DNA from: Todiramphus chloris collaris
Taxonomy: Eukaryota; Chordata; Aves; Coraciiformes; Alcedinidae
Assembly: GCA_025345505.1 (NCBI GenBank)
Contig: JANVCC010000120.1
Span: 634,308-698,307, forward strand
DNA length: 64,000 nt
Direction of reading: 5' to 3'
Shown here: in pieces, positions 36,489-48,857 of the stretch
Numbering within the stretch: position 1 is the stretch's first letter
How the letters are laid out: each line of letters opens with the position of its first letter
Notes under the pieces: model-generated
What the model saw: only the letters and a program-made list of their open reading frames with translations
Database searches by the model: none
What the model was told of the DNA's origin: nothing
Made by a program: the position numbers and the translations under genes

Positions 36489-39482
36489 AGTCTGCTTGTT
36501 CCTGCTGTAGTTTGGTGTCCTCTCTGCTGTGCAGCATCCCTTCCAACCAGACCACTAATGTCAGACAGGTGTATAAAAATACTCCCTCTCAAATATTCTT
36601 TGTATGTGACCATGTAAGCCATCCAAATTGCCACACAGCTCCTGGGACAGCTGTATTGACACAACTGAAGGGGTGGTGGCAGAATTTCCTAAACTGGCTT
36701 TGCTACTAAAAAAATGTTGGTGGCACCACACCCTCCAGCTGCCTGGGAAAAGAGTAGTTGGGAAGGTGGCAACTCAATCAGCTGCCTGGCAGGAGGGTGA
36801 GCATGGTGTGAGAAATCAGCATACCACAAAGACCTTGTGTATTCCAGCACCCAACAAGCTTCAACAACGTTTAATTTGCATTCCCACAAACAAGAGATCA
36901 GAGCCAAGCTGTAAATACCATAAATTTCCTAAATTGATTAGTTATAAGGAAGGAGAGGGAGGGGATGAGGGAGGTTGAACTGCTTTGAGGACACCTACAC
37001 ACTCAGGCTGCCTGATGGCCCTGGCTTGTGCCTGGACCTACAAGGGCCAGAGGAGGTCCAACATTAGGTGGTATCTGCCTATTTCACAAAAGGATTGTCC
37101 CTGATAAATAAATATTATTCTCATGTATTTATTCAGAAATCTTCTATTGAAGTGCCCTGGAGTGGGGCTTGGTTGTATGCAAAATACGCATTTGCCCAAA
37201 GTTTTACCAAAGACATTTGTCTTCCCCGAGGAAAATGCAGATCAACACGACCTACCTGGGTTGCAGGGAATGTACTGCAGATGTTGGATGGCTCTTGGTT
37301 TAGGTCAGTGCCCTTCTCCTAAGGAAAGATACGCATCTCATGATCCTTCCCAGCCATGACATTCCCAGGATGCACAGCAGTGGAATGTTTTCTTTCCAGA
37401 GACTGGAGCTATTGAGCTGAAGCTGTGTCCATCAGATCATCCCTGGCAGATGTTTTTGGAGCTCTGTTTTTAATTCCCGTTAATTTACAAGGTATTGAAA
37501 CATGTTGTCCTCTCCTTTAAACCAAAGGGACTCGGAGAAGCAGTGAAAGTTTTACGCTGTCAGTGGGACATACTACAGGGCATAAGCTATCTTTCTACTG
37601 ACTGTGTTTCAGGCTTGGATGTGCTGCTGAAACCCCTAATTTGTTTTCACTGTGATATTTAAGGATTTCGAAAGCTTCACTCTCACCTCTGTTCCTGCCC
37701 ATTTACCTTGCTCTTCTAGCCCAAGGCATACCCAGCATCTGAAGTCCCAAACCCTGGAAATGCAGAGGTGTCCAGAAATTTTGCCTTCAGTACTACCACC
37801 TTTCCTGAAAGCCTCCTGCGGTCCCATCCAACATGAACCATCCTATGATCCATGTTTGCTTGTCCCTGAAGAGCTTAAGCATTGGCCGTGCTCATCTCTG
37901 ACACTACTGTGTCCTGGGAAAAGCAAGAGAAGGTTTTGCAGCCAAGGACACAGCTGGCAGCAAAAATGCAGAAAACAGGATTTTTTGGTCACACCCAACT
38001 TCATGGATTTTTGTAGCTCTCCTCATAGGATGGACAAATTGCTTTCAGGTAGTGCTAGTTTAGGAGAAAGCTGAGATGGCTGGCTCAGAGGGTCAGGGGA
38101 GATGTGTCTGGCTCCTTTGCTGGTAGCCCTGAAATGAGGCTGTGTAGAGAATAGAAATAATACAGACATCAGAGTTGGTGCTTAAGATCTTTTTCCGATG
38201 TACCTTCACATGGGACAGTTTGCCAGTTATGGCAGGACTGCCACTTGCCACGCAGGCAGCATCCTGTGCCCTGTCTACATCCCTGAGCTGCAGCAGCTAC
38301 CTGTGAGCAGCAGGTGCTTCAACATCTGAGAGCAGCGCTTGGGAGCAATGGTGCCTGGCAAAGAGGACACAACAGACATGCTGCAAAAGGCCAGCAAGTT
38401 TCTAAGAACCCAAACTTCAGCTCAGGGCTCCACGCAGCCAATACTACTCCACCCCAGCCCTGGAGCTAGCATAAGCATGTGACGTGCCCTAAAAGATGCC
38501 CCATCTCTAACTAGAGTGAGAGGAATGCTCTGACGTGCTACTGAAGAGTATCACAGATGTCCTTGACCATTATCAGCTTTAATTAACCTGTGCCAGAATA
38601 AACAGGCGTTCCCAAGGAGGTCTGCTGATGCTGCCTTTATGTCAGAACGAAAGCAATGACCTGATGGTAGAGGACTGGTCACACTGGTATAAGAGTTCTG
38701 CAGCACTTTCCCTGCTCAATGTTCCCTAAATGGGATGAATACACAAGAGGGGTCCAGCAGACCTAGGGGGAACCAGGAATCAATCTAATATGTAATAAAT
38801 CTGCAAAGCTCAACAATGGAAAGTGGGAGTCTAACACACTGAGACCAAAAGTGAGGTGCACTCTTTAATGCTAAAGGTCATCAGCCCTTGGAAGACATTC
38901 ACAAAGACTGTGAGGAGCTCTAACAATGGAGCAGTTAAAGCAGGAGTTGGGACATTGGAGAGATAAGGTGGAAAGATAATTACAAGGACAAATGCTGTGC
39001 TGTCTGGCTTCTACAGCAAAGGCTGCTGGGTGCAGAGCGTGCGTGGGCTGGCACAGCAGTGCTAGCAGCACACGCAGCCGTAGCTGTGCCCCCTTGTGCC
39101 CCCCCATTGCAGTTCAGCTGGCACACGCCACTCACATGGAGCACTGCCCCACACACTGCCCCATGGAGCACCGGCTGGCCCCCCCTGGCATGCTTTGGGT
39201 GCTTGTCATCTTTACCAAGGCACTTGCCACCTTCTGCTACCAGGTTCCTCTTGGTGTCGTCTGTGTCCTGACTGGGGAGCTCTGTACGATTTCGGTCCTT
39301 TCTGACCCTCCCCTTTCCCGTATGCTCAGGCTGAGATACAGCCCCTGCAGCCACGCTCTGAGCATTGTGTAAGAGCAGAAAAATCAGTAAGGTCCAGAGT
39401 CAGCATCCGACACCCTGCAGCCCTGCTGCTTGGGCACTCCTTATCCTCTCCTTGCTCATTACCTGGGTGTCCCCTGTTTCAG
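36489..39482. other. Non-coding DNA, nothing recognised
   Basis: Unique sequence leading to the LTR insertion site; no internal retroviral sequence is visible on this side of the LTR. Confidence 0.55.
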
Positions 39483-40263
39483 TGTCCGGGTTTGAGTGAG
39501 AACAGAGCAATTCTGTTCAGTGGTTTTACTTTCCAGCTCAGCTCTTCTCTCTCCCTGCTCTGTCTGAAGGCAGCGGCTGTTGGCACAGGCAGTGGATGCT
39601 CCCAGCAGGGAGAACACCCCAGTTTAGAGTCAGTACCAAGAGTTGGGGTGCAGATCAAGGCCACTGCTGGATCTTGTGCACCACATTGGGGGGTGCAGAA
39701 AGGAAAAAGCGGCACCTGCAGGGAGGAGAGGACAGGACAGGGGACCCTGAACTGACCAGGGAGGGTTCCCAGCCCATGGATGGCAAATTCAGTATAAAGC
39801 TGAGGGATGACAAGGGGCAAGCTCTCAGCTTGTTTTTTTTTTTTTTCCCAGCTTCTTGCTCACTTTTTCAGTACCAGCATCTGGTGAGGACTCTGTCTGT
39901 TCTGCCTTCCATCCCAGTCTGTGTGTTCCTGAATCTGATACCAGAATCCAGCCCCTGAACACAGCTCCCTTCTGCTGCGGGGCCCAGCCTGGGACTGCCC
40001 CGGTGCCTGCTCCACAGCATCAGTGGTGACGGGGATGGAATTACCATCGGGGGTTGGGTTTGATACCATTTTTGTATATATTTGTATATATTCCTTTTTT
40101 ATTATTATTATTTTGATTTTCATTCAAGCTGTTCCAGTTCCTTTTTCTAATGGCTGAGTCTCTCTCCCTTATCCCCTTTCTCATCCCCTGTGGGGAGGGA
40201 GGGGGGTAACAGAGAGCGGCTGTTACAGGTCTAGTGGGATGCCCTGCCCCTTAAACTGTGACA
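39483..40263 (+). mobile_element. Solo LTR of an endogenous retrovirus
   Basis: Seen: a 781-bp unit starts TGTCCGGGTTT and ends AAACTGTGACA, an imperfect inverted repeat with TG...CA ends. The flanks are TTCAG (39478-39482) and TCCAG (40264-40268), a 5-bp target duplication with one mismatch. Inside are a TATAAA at 39793-39798, a T14 run at 39833-39846, and a downstream T-rich segment (TTATTATTATTATTTTGATT near 40097) followed by a G-rich stretch. This is the layout of a bird LTR and resembles ERVL-like families with 5-bp duplications. No gag, pol or env sequence lies on either side, so it is a solo LTR left by recombination between two LTRs. The family name is not assigned. Confidence 0.8.
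39793..39798 (+). promoter_or_regulatory. TATA box of the solo LTR
   Basis: The TATAAA lies about 310 bases into the LTR, in the context cagtataaagctgaggga, which is the expected position for the U3/R boundary promoter. Activity today cannot be judged from sequence. Confidence 0.45.
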
Positions 40264-40326
40264 TCCAGGGAGCACGTTTCCTCCTTGTCCCCAGTGCCTG
40301 CATGTCATTGTTCTTCAAGCAGGTAG

Positions 40327-40430
40327 AGCTGGTTGATGTGTTGTACGCCATACCCGTGAGTGCCATACTGGTGCCCACCAGCGTGATGAGTGCTGTGCTG
40401 GTGCCTACCATGCCGGTGATGGTGCCACAT
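40327..40430 (+). repeat. Diverged 30-bp tandem repeat, about 2-3 copies
   Basis: TGAGTGCCATACTGGTGCCC at 40357 recurs as TGAGTGCTGTGCTGGTGCCT at 40387, 30 bases on. A third, weaker copy starts near 40417 and a weak one sits upstream. It lies 60-170 bases after the solo LTR. The minus strand reads as a Thr/Ser/Ala/Met-rich 10-residue repeat, probably by chance. Confidence 0.6.
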
Positions 40431-41330
40431 GGTCTGCAGCTCCCCTGGGGAGCAGATCCCTTAGATCTGGTCAAGCTGCAAGAGCTCTGCCAGGGTCTCC
40501 ACTGCAGATGATGTGCCGATGGCCGATGTACTGAGGTATCGATGCCTCCTCTTCTCACCCACAGTACCCCTGGCTGTGCCATGAAGCAAACTCATTTCTG
40601 AGGAGCCTGCTGTCATTAGCATGGGCATGGGAGCGTTGCAGCAGAGGGACCTGTTTGCCAGCTCCTCTGCTCAGCTGCAGGAATGCAGCTGAGTAAATGT
40701 ATTTAACTCATGTTTTGTTGTCTATCTGCAGGGCTGGCCAGGAACATGCTGTGCAGCAGCCAGAGCAAAGTGGTGTTTTCTTTCCTATTGTTTCTCTTGT
40801 ACTTTGTTTCTCACATTTTTGGGACAAGGACAACTCAGAACCAGGGAAACAGGGTCTTGGGGAGTTGAATTGTGATTTAAAGCCTTTGTAGAGAGGCAAC
40901 CCAAGGGACATTTTCCAGCTTCTTGGAAAGTGGAAATTCACATTGTGCATTGACAGCTGAACTGGAACAGCTTCTGCACGCTGTCATTTCTCCTGTTGCT
41001 CTTGGAGTTTTTGTGATGGTTTGTTTGGGGTTTTTTCCCTCTTCAATGCAGCTATCCTATCACTGACAGTATTTCACACAATTGAAAATGCTAATTTGTC
41101 ACTCTTAGACCTGACATAACATGGAAGTGTCCAGGTGCTGGGTTGGGGAACTGAGACAAGAAGAGGAGAAACATTAAAAGCTATTTGGGAATCAGCAGCA
41201 TCCCAGGCAGAGAAACCTGAGACTGACAAACCAACAAATGCAGGAAGAAGAAGCAAGGGCAGCTCTGGAGCCCCCTCCTAAGGTTCCCAACTGAGTGTGT
41301 CTCCACTGATCTGAGGCATGGTATGGTAGC
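40431..41330. other. Non-coding DNA, nothing recognised
   Basis: Unique sequence; no retroviral internal region follows the LTR here either. Confidence 0.55.
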
Positions 41331-41421
41331 TAATAAAATAATACAATATGTAATAAAATAATACAGTATATAATAAAATAATACTGTATATAATAAAATA
41401 ATACTGTATATAATAAAATAA
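41331..41421 (+). repeat. 20-bp AT-rich tandem repeat, about 4.5 copies
   Basis: Units of TAATAAAATAATACTGTATA start at 41331, 41351, 41371, 41391 and 41411. The first two carry small changes (ACAATATG, ACAGTATA) and the last is partial. Copies 3 and 4 are identical, implying recent expansion. Confidence 0.94.
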
Positions 41422-44400
41422 CAGTTCCAAAAACCACGGATTGCAACAGTTACTCTGCAGTTGCAGGCAGCTGTGTGGCCTTGGCAAAAATGGATTTAAC
41501 CTGAGTTCTTCTCCATCTCTTGTTATACGTTTGTCATGTGATCTTGAAAATAATTTTAGCCCAGAGCTCTAATAACATCAAAAGGGAGTCCGTCCAGTTA
41601 CTAAATGCCTCATGATTTAGCAATATATTTATTTATTTATTACTTTATTTTTGCATAGGTGTAGGTAGTTGGTAGGTTTTAGATTTTAAGATTTTAGTAT
41701 TTACTAATATTAATATCTCTATTCTCGTGGTGGAGAAACGCAGCAGAAGAGACAAGGAATAACATAAATAAATATATATATAGAAAACTCCATGTCTTCT
41801 CTCCTCAGAGCCCCAAGGGTTTAGCTGTCCTGCTGATCCTATCAGTGCTGTCACAAGTGTTCAGAGTCCCCAGTACTTCTGGGCCATTTCTTTAGGCATT
41901 GTGATTGTTATGGAAATAGGGCAGAGTTTCATCATTCAGGGCACTAATAACACAGGTGTAGGGAAAGTGGATTTTATGCAAACAATTTGTTTCTTTCTTG
42001 TAGCAGCCTGAAGATAACCCTGCTCAGAAATCCTGATGGTTCCCATTCCAGGGCAGCCACGTGCCTCTGAGGCTGGCACCAGCCATGGGAAGAATTGTGT
42101 TTGCTGTCCACTGGTGACAAACTCCCCAGCTTTAGGCACCTCCTGAAAAAAGGAATCGAAACTTAGTTGGAAAGCATGATTTCCAAGAAAATGAATATTT
42201 AGGGTACGTGAAAGTTGCTTTCGGTCTGAATCAGGATGAAACAGAAAGTTCTTTACATCACATTTGAATGGGGAAAGCTCCAGACCTTTCCAGGGCTGTG
42301 AGATTGACAGCTGTCAATCAGCATCACTGCCTAAGTCCAGTTTCACAGCACCTAGGGAAGCCCCAGTCTCCCCAGGCAGAGGTGACACAGCTGGTTGCAG
42401 TGGGGCTAGGGGATGGGGCTTTGTGCCAGGGCTGGCTGGTTGAGTGCTACTGTGAACTAGAACAGATTTCTCCAACTTCAGATATTCCCAAGCAAGAATG
42501 TGGGGCTTTATGAATCAGTATTTTCCAGCTCACCCTAACACAGAGCAGTTTCATTTAATGGGTCTGTGAAACACAACCCTGAGCAGTGAGGAGCCGAGAG
42601 CAGCCATCCCCCTGCCCACAGCAGCACCAGCAGCCTCCACCACAGCCTGGCTGGTCAATCCTACTGGGACTCCACAACAAAACTGGTTAACTCTGCTCTG
42701 AATAACATTAAAGTTTCCATAGGATTAATTTTTATTTTCATAGTTGGTGGATTCTGCCTGATTTAGGAAATTTCTCCAGTTTCTCACTGGCTCAATCTCT
42801 TTGTTTGTCTATGAAATATATTGTGTAATAAGCTTGTTTTGGTCAGTTTATTTTCTCTGCATTCTGTAAAGTTAAAAGATAATAAAACTTACATTAAGTG
42901 TAGTTCTTGAGAAAGACAGAATTATATATTTTTTATAGATAACACGATATTAACATATGGAGTTCAAAGTCACTTCTCAAATACTGCAGTAAGTCTGTTG
43001 AAGATCTGCTGAATCTTCCAGTGGAGGACACTTCTGGAAGACCTCCAAAGATGCCAAGACCAGGGGAGATGACTCCAGCTGCTTGTGTGCCTGCCTGAAT
43101 ATCAGCTCATGCATTCCCCCAATCCTTTCCCTGAGTCAAATGCATCTGGCACGCTTTTTAAAGCCTTGCAAGCCTTGTATAAAGATATTACCTGCTGGAA
43201 AATGCATCACATGCCAAAAATCAAGTGCTCCTGAGGTTGCTTATCTCTAATTGTCTCAGTTGCAACTTATTTCCACTTCCAGCTTTTCCATCTTTTTCTC
43301 AGAGACAAGTCTCACAGTTTCTCTCACTTTGCAGCCCACCCTTTCGCCTGGTCACAGATAAATTACACGCACTGGACACCTCGCTTCTTTTCACCACGAG
43401 GCAGATTTTCAAGAACTTATGCATTATTTTGCAATGTACCCTATTTCCTGAGTCTCGTTAGGGATGTGTAGATGACCACCTCCACAGCCCTCGCTGAGTG
43501 TGTGACAGCCGTTCCATACATTTTCCCAGTGTTTATAGCAGGGTGACAGCTCTCTAATTACCTCAGGCCTCCCTGCTCATCTTCTACGAAGACTGTCACA
43601 GCACTTGTTTTCTCCCAGCCTTGTAAATCTTTCATGGCATCCCTAGATGTATTAAAAATATCATCATGCTATGAGAGCATCCCCTTCCAACCCCTTAGCT
43701 GCAGGATACTGGAGCTGTTTAACTTTGAAGTTTTTAAGCAATCAGTTAAACTTCATTTTTCTCAATTACAGTTTAACACCCTTCTCCTCTTAGAGGTGGA
43801 GAAAACACTTCTGTGTTATCTCAGCTTGGTGGGAAAGTGTCTCCCACTTTCTTTCCAGATATTAACAAAACAATGTACCGAATTCCTTGGAGCTGTGTTA
43901 AGCCCAGGAGACTGCTACTGACAACCTGGTCATGTCCATCTAGTAAAGGACCTGTGGGATCTTCACCCTATATGTTTGCTTCAAGTGTACTTCAGCAATT
44001 CCACCTCCTTATCCTTGTGGCTGTTTGATTTTCATTTGTTGTGTAGTCTGCTGAATGCATTCTTATAATGGCTTTTCTGTCCACACTGTGCTTTCCCACA
44101 CCTGTGAGGTGTTACCAGTATCCAGGCTGGCAGCCAGCAGTCAGCTGAGATTGTTTCTGATAAGACAGGACTCCAAGGACTTTTCTTTTACACGTGATTT
44201 TGCTGCCAGTTATTCTGGGCTTGCACAAATCCTTCTTAGCCCCTGAGAATACTTAAAAAATTGATTTAAAAATAAATTTTTGGTCATTCCATTTTTAATT
44301 GTTGAATTTCAGCCAACAAAAAATTTACTCCTGACCAAAGGCAAACTTAATGCTGACCAAAGCAAACATTTAAATTCTACCCAAAGTTTCCATCTGGTAG

Positions 44401-47400
44401 ACAGCCAAATACTCCAGCTTACATGAAGTCACTGCACAGTGCCCCCAACTCATGCCACATGGTGACCGTACCTTGTGAGGACACATGGTAACCTGTGGCC
44501 ACAGCCTGGCCCTGGCACCATCAGGGTATTACCCCAAACCTTCATCATTCCTCTGCTCACTGACTGCCCTGGCTTGTCACTTTGCCCCGGGTCTCCTCTC
44601 AGGACAAACTTGTCCTTCAGACCATGCCAGCTCACTTCTCAGGGCAGAAGGGAAAAGCAGAAGCAGGGGGGGTCCTGAACACAGGGGGTGTGTTTTGTTC
44701 TGGGTGTCTCTTCCCTGTGCTCTCTTAGGGGAGTCAGAGGAGACCAGGGAGCAGGTACACAGCCGGGTGCTGACAGGAAGGGGATTTCTAGGGACCAGGA
44801 GACAAAGCAAATCTTCTTGCAATCCAGCAAGTCTCTGCTCTGAGGCCAGCCTGATGGGAGGCAGTTACTGTACCAGCTCACAACAAGAATGTCTCTGGAA
44901 GTCCCAGTCATCCTGAGCCCACCAGCTATCTACCCCTCCTGGATTCCCGTTAATCAGCTAAGCAGGGAGGCTTAACATAAACAGGATTGTACCCAGGCAG
45001 CCGGCCTGGGCCATAGGTGTGCGTGACCCCGTGTGCGTGGCAGCCTCCTCCAGCTCTACAGAAGCAGCAAGTCTTTTGGAGCTGTGCAGGTCTCCCAGCA
45101 TCTTCTCTGGTGGTTGCTGCAGAGCCCATAGTGCACAGAAGACCTACATGCAGGCACGACCTGAGCTGCCTCTGCCCAGTCTAGCAAAGTGCATCCTCAT
45201 ATTTTTGGCAACTATTAAGCACCCTAAGGAAGAAAATACTATGACTGGAGAAGGTGCAGCTGAGCACCCATATCTTCAGCTGCCAGCTTCCTCCTTGGCA
45301 TCTCAGCACAGCATGTCTTGTCCTCTCCTTGAGCCAAAAGAAGTGACTTTAGGCTGTGGAGTACTATGACCCGGCACTAAGGCCAGCCTGAGATGCTTGG
45401 TCCAACCCCTGTTCTGTGGTGTCCTGTGTCCACCATTTGGACCAATCTCCTAACAGAACATGTTAGCTTTCAGCACAGCCCCAGTCCAGCACCCAGAAGC
45501 TCAGTTTCTATTTCTCTCTAGCTGATGTCTTGGTAGGTGAAGGGGATGTGGCAGTGAAATCTTACACTGGGCAGATTGGTAGTGGGGAGTCATTCCCACT
45601 TCAGGTCTGGGCACATGCTGGTGTAAGCCTGGGCTTTTGGGGCAGGGAGACCCCTTGCTGGAGAACTGGCATGTCAGGGAAAGGCTCTGCCAGTCTTTGG
45701 CATCTGTTGCGTGGTCGACTTGCAGAGGGAGACATTTGCCCTGGGCATTAACAGATGCATTTGTGGCCAACGAAGGGATAGGAAGGAAATACATCAAATA
45801 TACCCAGTATTCGCTGCAGATACACAGCCTGACTGACAAGGTCACATCTCTTCACAAACACAGATCATCTGTGCTCACTAGCCCAGAACATATTTTGCCA
45901 CTATTTGCTCTGGTATTAGTGACTTGGCTGTCCTTTTCTGCTGAGCAGCACTGGGAGGGGGCTGTGGCACGAACGCTGTTACTGGGTGAAATCCCCCTGC
46001 ACGGTTGGGGCAGTGCTCTGGGATTTGGGCATCCCGCAGAGTCTGTGGCAGAGAGAAAATCCGACATATATTTCTTTGTGCCAGGCTGTGAATATTGCTT
46101 TGCTTCCATGAGAAGACATGACACAGGCACTCAAGGCTCTGTTTGCACTTTAATTCTCTTTCTTTTTTTTTTTCTTTTTTCTTTGCCCAAAGATGAAGCA
46201 AACACCCGGTGTGGCATGCTGGCAAACAGCACAGACAACTAATCAGATGGCCTCTAAAGCACAGATTATGGAGGTGACAGCTGTGGTGTACAGTTGGCTG
46301 TGCTCACCCAGCTCCTGAGCGTTCGGCTGGGACAGGTACACGCAGCACACAGGCAGCAGCCTGTTCCAGGGTACAAGCTGATTCACAAATATGAACACAG
46401 CCATTCTGAAATTACATAGGTTTTGGGAGGTTTGGAATCCCTGACATAACTAAAAGCACTGGAAGTACCATGTTTAGGTTAAAATAACGCAGAGTTGCAA
46501 ACAGCATGTTCTGTTTTAGCTGTTTGGAAGACAGAAGCAGCTTTTGCCTCTGATTTGCTCCCATTCAGACTCAAAGTTGTTATTCAGAACAGCTGGCCCC
46601 TGAACCTCTGGTCCTCAGTTGGAAGTCAAATGCGGATAGTTCTCTAGATTATCAAAAATAAATCCAGGAGAGTGCTGTGAACTTGTGTCAGCAGGAGGTC
46701 AGGCTAGCTGGCCAAGACAGTCTATTTTAGTCTTGCAATCTGTGACTACAGAAAGATTAAGAGAAAGCTGTTCTCATCCTGGAAATATCTCCACTGACGT
46801 CAAGAATAAAGGGAGCTACCTAACACCACGGCACAGCCTTTCCCTGTGTCACCAGCAGTGACTCAAACGGAAGTGCTCCATGGTTGTGCTGCAGCTCACA
46901 CAGTTGAGGAAGCTACCAGAGATGCCTGGTGCTCTGGGCACAGCATGACATATGAAGTCATTTTGGTCCCTTGAATTTTTTGACTCAGACTGAGGGTGCA
47001 GGAGCACCAGTTAGAGTTGGTGATTTTGTGTTCCTCCCTCTGATTTCATCACTTCAGACATTTTGTGGCTATTTAAAGTTTTGGTTCCTGATTATTCAAG
47101 TATTTTATCTTCTAAAATCAGAGTAAGAGTCTAACTTCATGCAAAACTCTGAAGTAACATCCTCCCAATGCAGAGGCACTTCCAAGTGAAGCAATATCCT
47201 TCCAAGGGTGACACTACCATCTGGGTTGTGTCACCACACTGTAGGTGTGGGCATTTCCTAGACGCAGCCAAAGCCTCATAGTACTTTCCGTACTCACAGA
47301 TGTTAGTAGGAGCAGACAAGGGAAAATACAGAAGGAATTTACAATCTGTTTCATGATTTTGCAACTGGATTTCTGATTTTGAACCTCTGAAAATGCCATT

Positions 47401-48323
47401 GCTGGTCTTGAAGACCCCACGAGCTACTGTAGCCAGGACTCCTGGCTGAGAGAGTTTGGTACTATGGCTGTCTTTGCATCTCCAAAGCAGAAGGCTCCAG
47501 TTTCTCTTGATTTCCTCCATGAAGATATTTGTGTTTCCCAGTGTTTGGGCTGGGCAGCAATGAGAAGATTCTTTGTCATGTGAGAGGGTAACAGCAAATA
47601 AGGGGGACTCTCACAGGGAATGTCTCGAGAGGAGTAAATCACTGACTCCTTGTGCATCCATCAGCTCCAGGTCACTGCTCTGGACCAAAGACTTTTTGTG
47701 AGATACAAATAATTAGAGTTTTATGAATTAGTTTGCTTGGCTGAGCTACAAAACTTGGGAAAATAATTTTCCTTTGAATGAATATGAAACAAAACGCCAA
47801 AAATGAAGCAAAAGGAAAATAAAATGGAAGCATTTAATTTAAAAGCCAGCAAATTTTTGTATTAAGCTTTCCCATGATTTTTCAACCTAAAAAGACTGAT
47901 AAATCCTCAGATATGTGCAGGCCTGTGCTTGGTGTGCTCCATCCTATCCCACGGCTGAAATCCTGGCCCAGAGTTTACAAGCCATGGGGACCTGGAGGTA
48001 GGCTGCTGCATGGAAGAGGCAGGTTGTGCTCAGCTGGTGGGGCTCCATCGGAGCCAAGCAGTGAGTGAGCCTGAGCTGTGCAAGAAGCTGCCAAAGGGAG
48101 TGAAGGAGAGGCTCGCCCAGAGTTTGTGTTGTTGCAGGGGTTATCTTTGTTAAAAAAACCCCAACATTTCTGAATATGATTTTGGGACAAATATTTCTCA
48201 ATTTGGAATCACTATCAGCTTGACACAAAACTGAGGGTCTCAGGGGTGAATGGAATGAAATTATGTATTTTACTCCCCAGAAATAATGAACTTCTTTCTT
48301 TGTTGCTGTTCAGCTTTGAAGTG
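41422..48323. other. Non-coding DNA, partly AT- or pyrimidine-rich
   Basis: Short TTTA and TATA runs lie at 41621-41640 and 41769-41781, an AT-rich part at 42700-42970, and a pyrimidine-rich part at about 43220-44250. The 201-codon frame at 45637-46242 has no domain. No repeat family recognised apart from the 22-bp duplication. Confidence 0.5.
44331..44374 (+). repeat. 22-bp imperfect duplication
   Basis: CTGACCAAAGGCAAACTTAA at 44331 recurs as CTGACCAAAGCAAACATTTA at 44353. Two copies only. Confidence 0.7.
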
Positions 48324-48402
48324 AAAAAAAAAAAAAAAAAATTATCCATCTATCTTATTTTTTTTCTTTTTTTTTCATTGTTACAAGGAGTTTTTTTTTT
48401 TC
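48324..48402 (+). repeat. A18 run followed by T-rich low complexity
   Basis: A run of 18 A (48324-48341) is followed, after a short spacer, by T-rich sequence (TTTTTTTTTC units to about 48402). The A and T runs could pair as an imperfect hairpin. Confidence 0.85.
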
Positions 48403-48824
48403 CAGGCATTTCTTCTTCAGGAAGAGAGAATGGAACAAACTTTTACTATTTTTTCCTGTCACAAAGGACCTGCAAAGCTCTTCAGTGCAGGAAATCTGAG
48501 CCTGGGAAACTCTGGCATTTGGTGGGAAAGGGAAGAACATTTCACCAAAAGTGATGATGCCATCACAGTTTGTCTCCTCTAGTGTTTATTTACTTCCCAC
48601 AGGCCTGACATTGTGCCTAGTGTAAGTCGGCAAACTAATAATAAATTCTGTTGTAAAGCACACAAAAGAAATGCTGCTTGAACTTCTTAAGTTACTGAGT
48701 TAGTTTGCTGGTGGTGGAGATTGTGGTAGAGCCAGTGCTCCTTGAAGGTCGTGTACTGGAGCTGACGTAGGGCTGTTCCTGCCATGTTTCATAGCTCTGA
48801 CAAAGCTGCAAACATGAAGCACCT

Positions 48825-48825
<1 letters not shown>

Positions 48826-48855
<30 letters not shown>
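48826..48855 (+). repeat. Run of 30 T
   Basis: An uninterrupted T30 homopolymer. On the other strand this would be a poly(A) tail-like run, but no retrocopy is recognisable at its right side (48856 onward). Confidence 0.93.

Positions 48856-48857
<2 letters not shown>

Noticed and set aside
45637-46242. 201-codon open frame on the plus strand
   Set aside because: No domain; it ends in a T-rich run translated as a Phe/Leu string, so it looks like chance.
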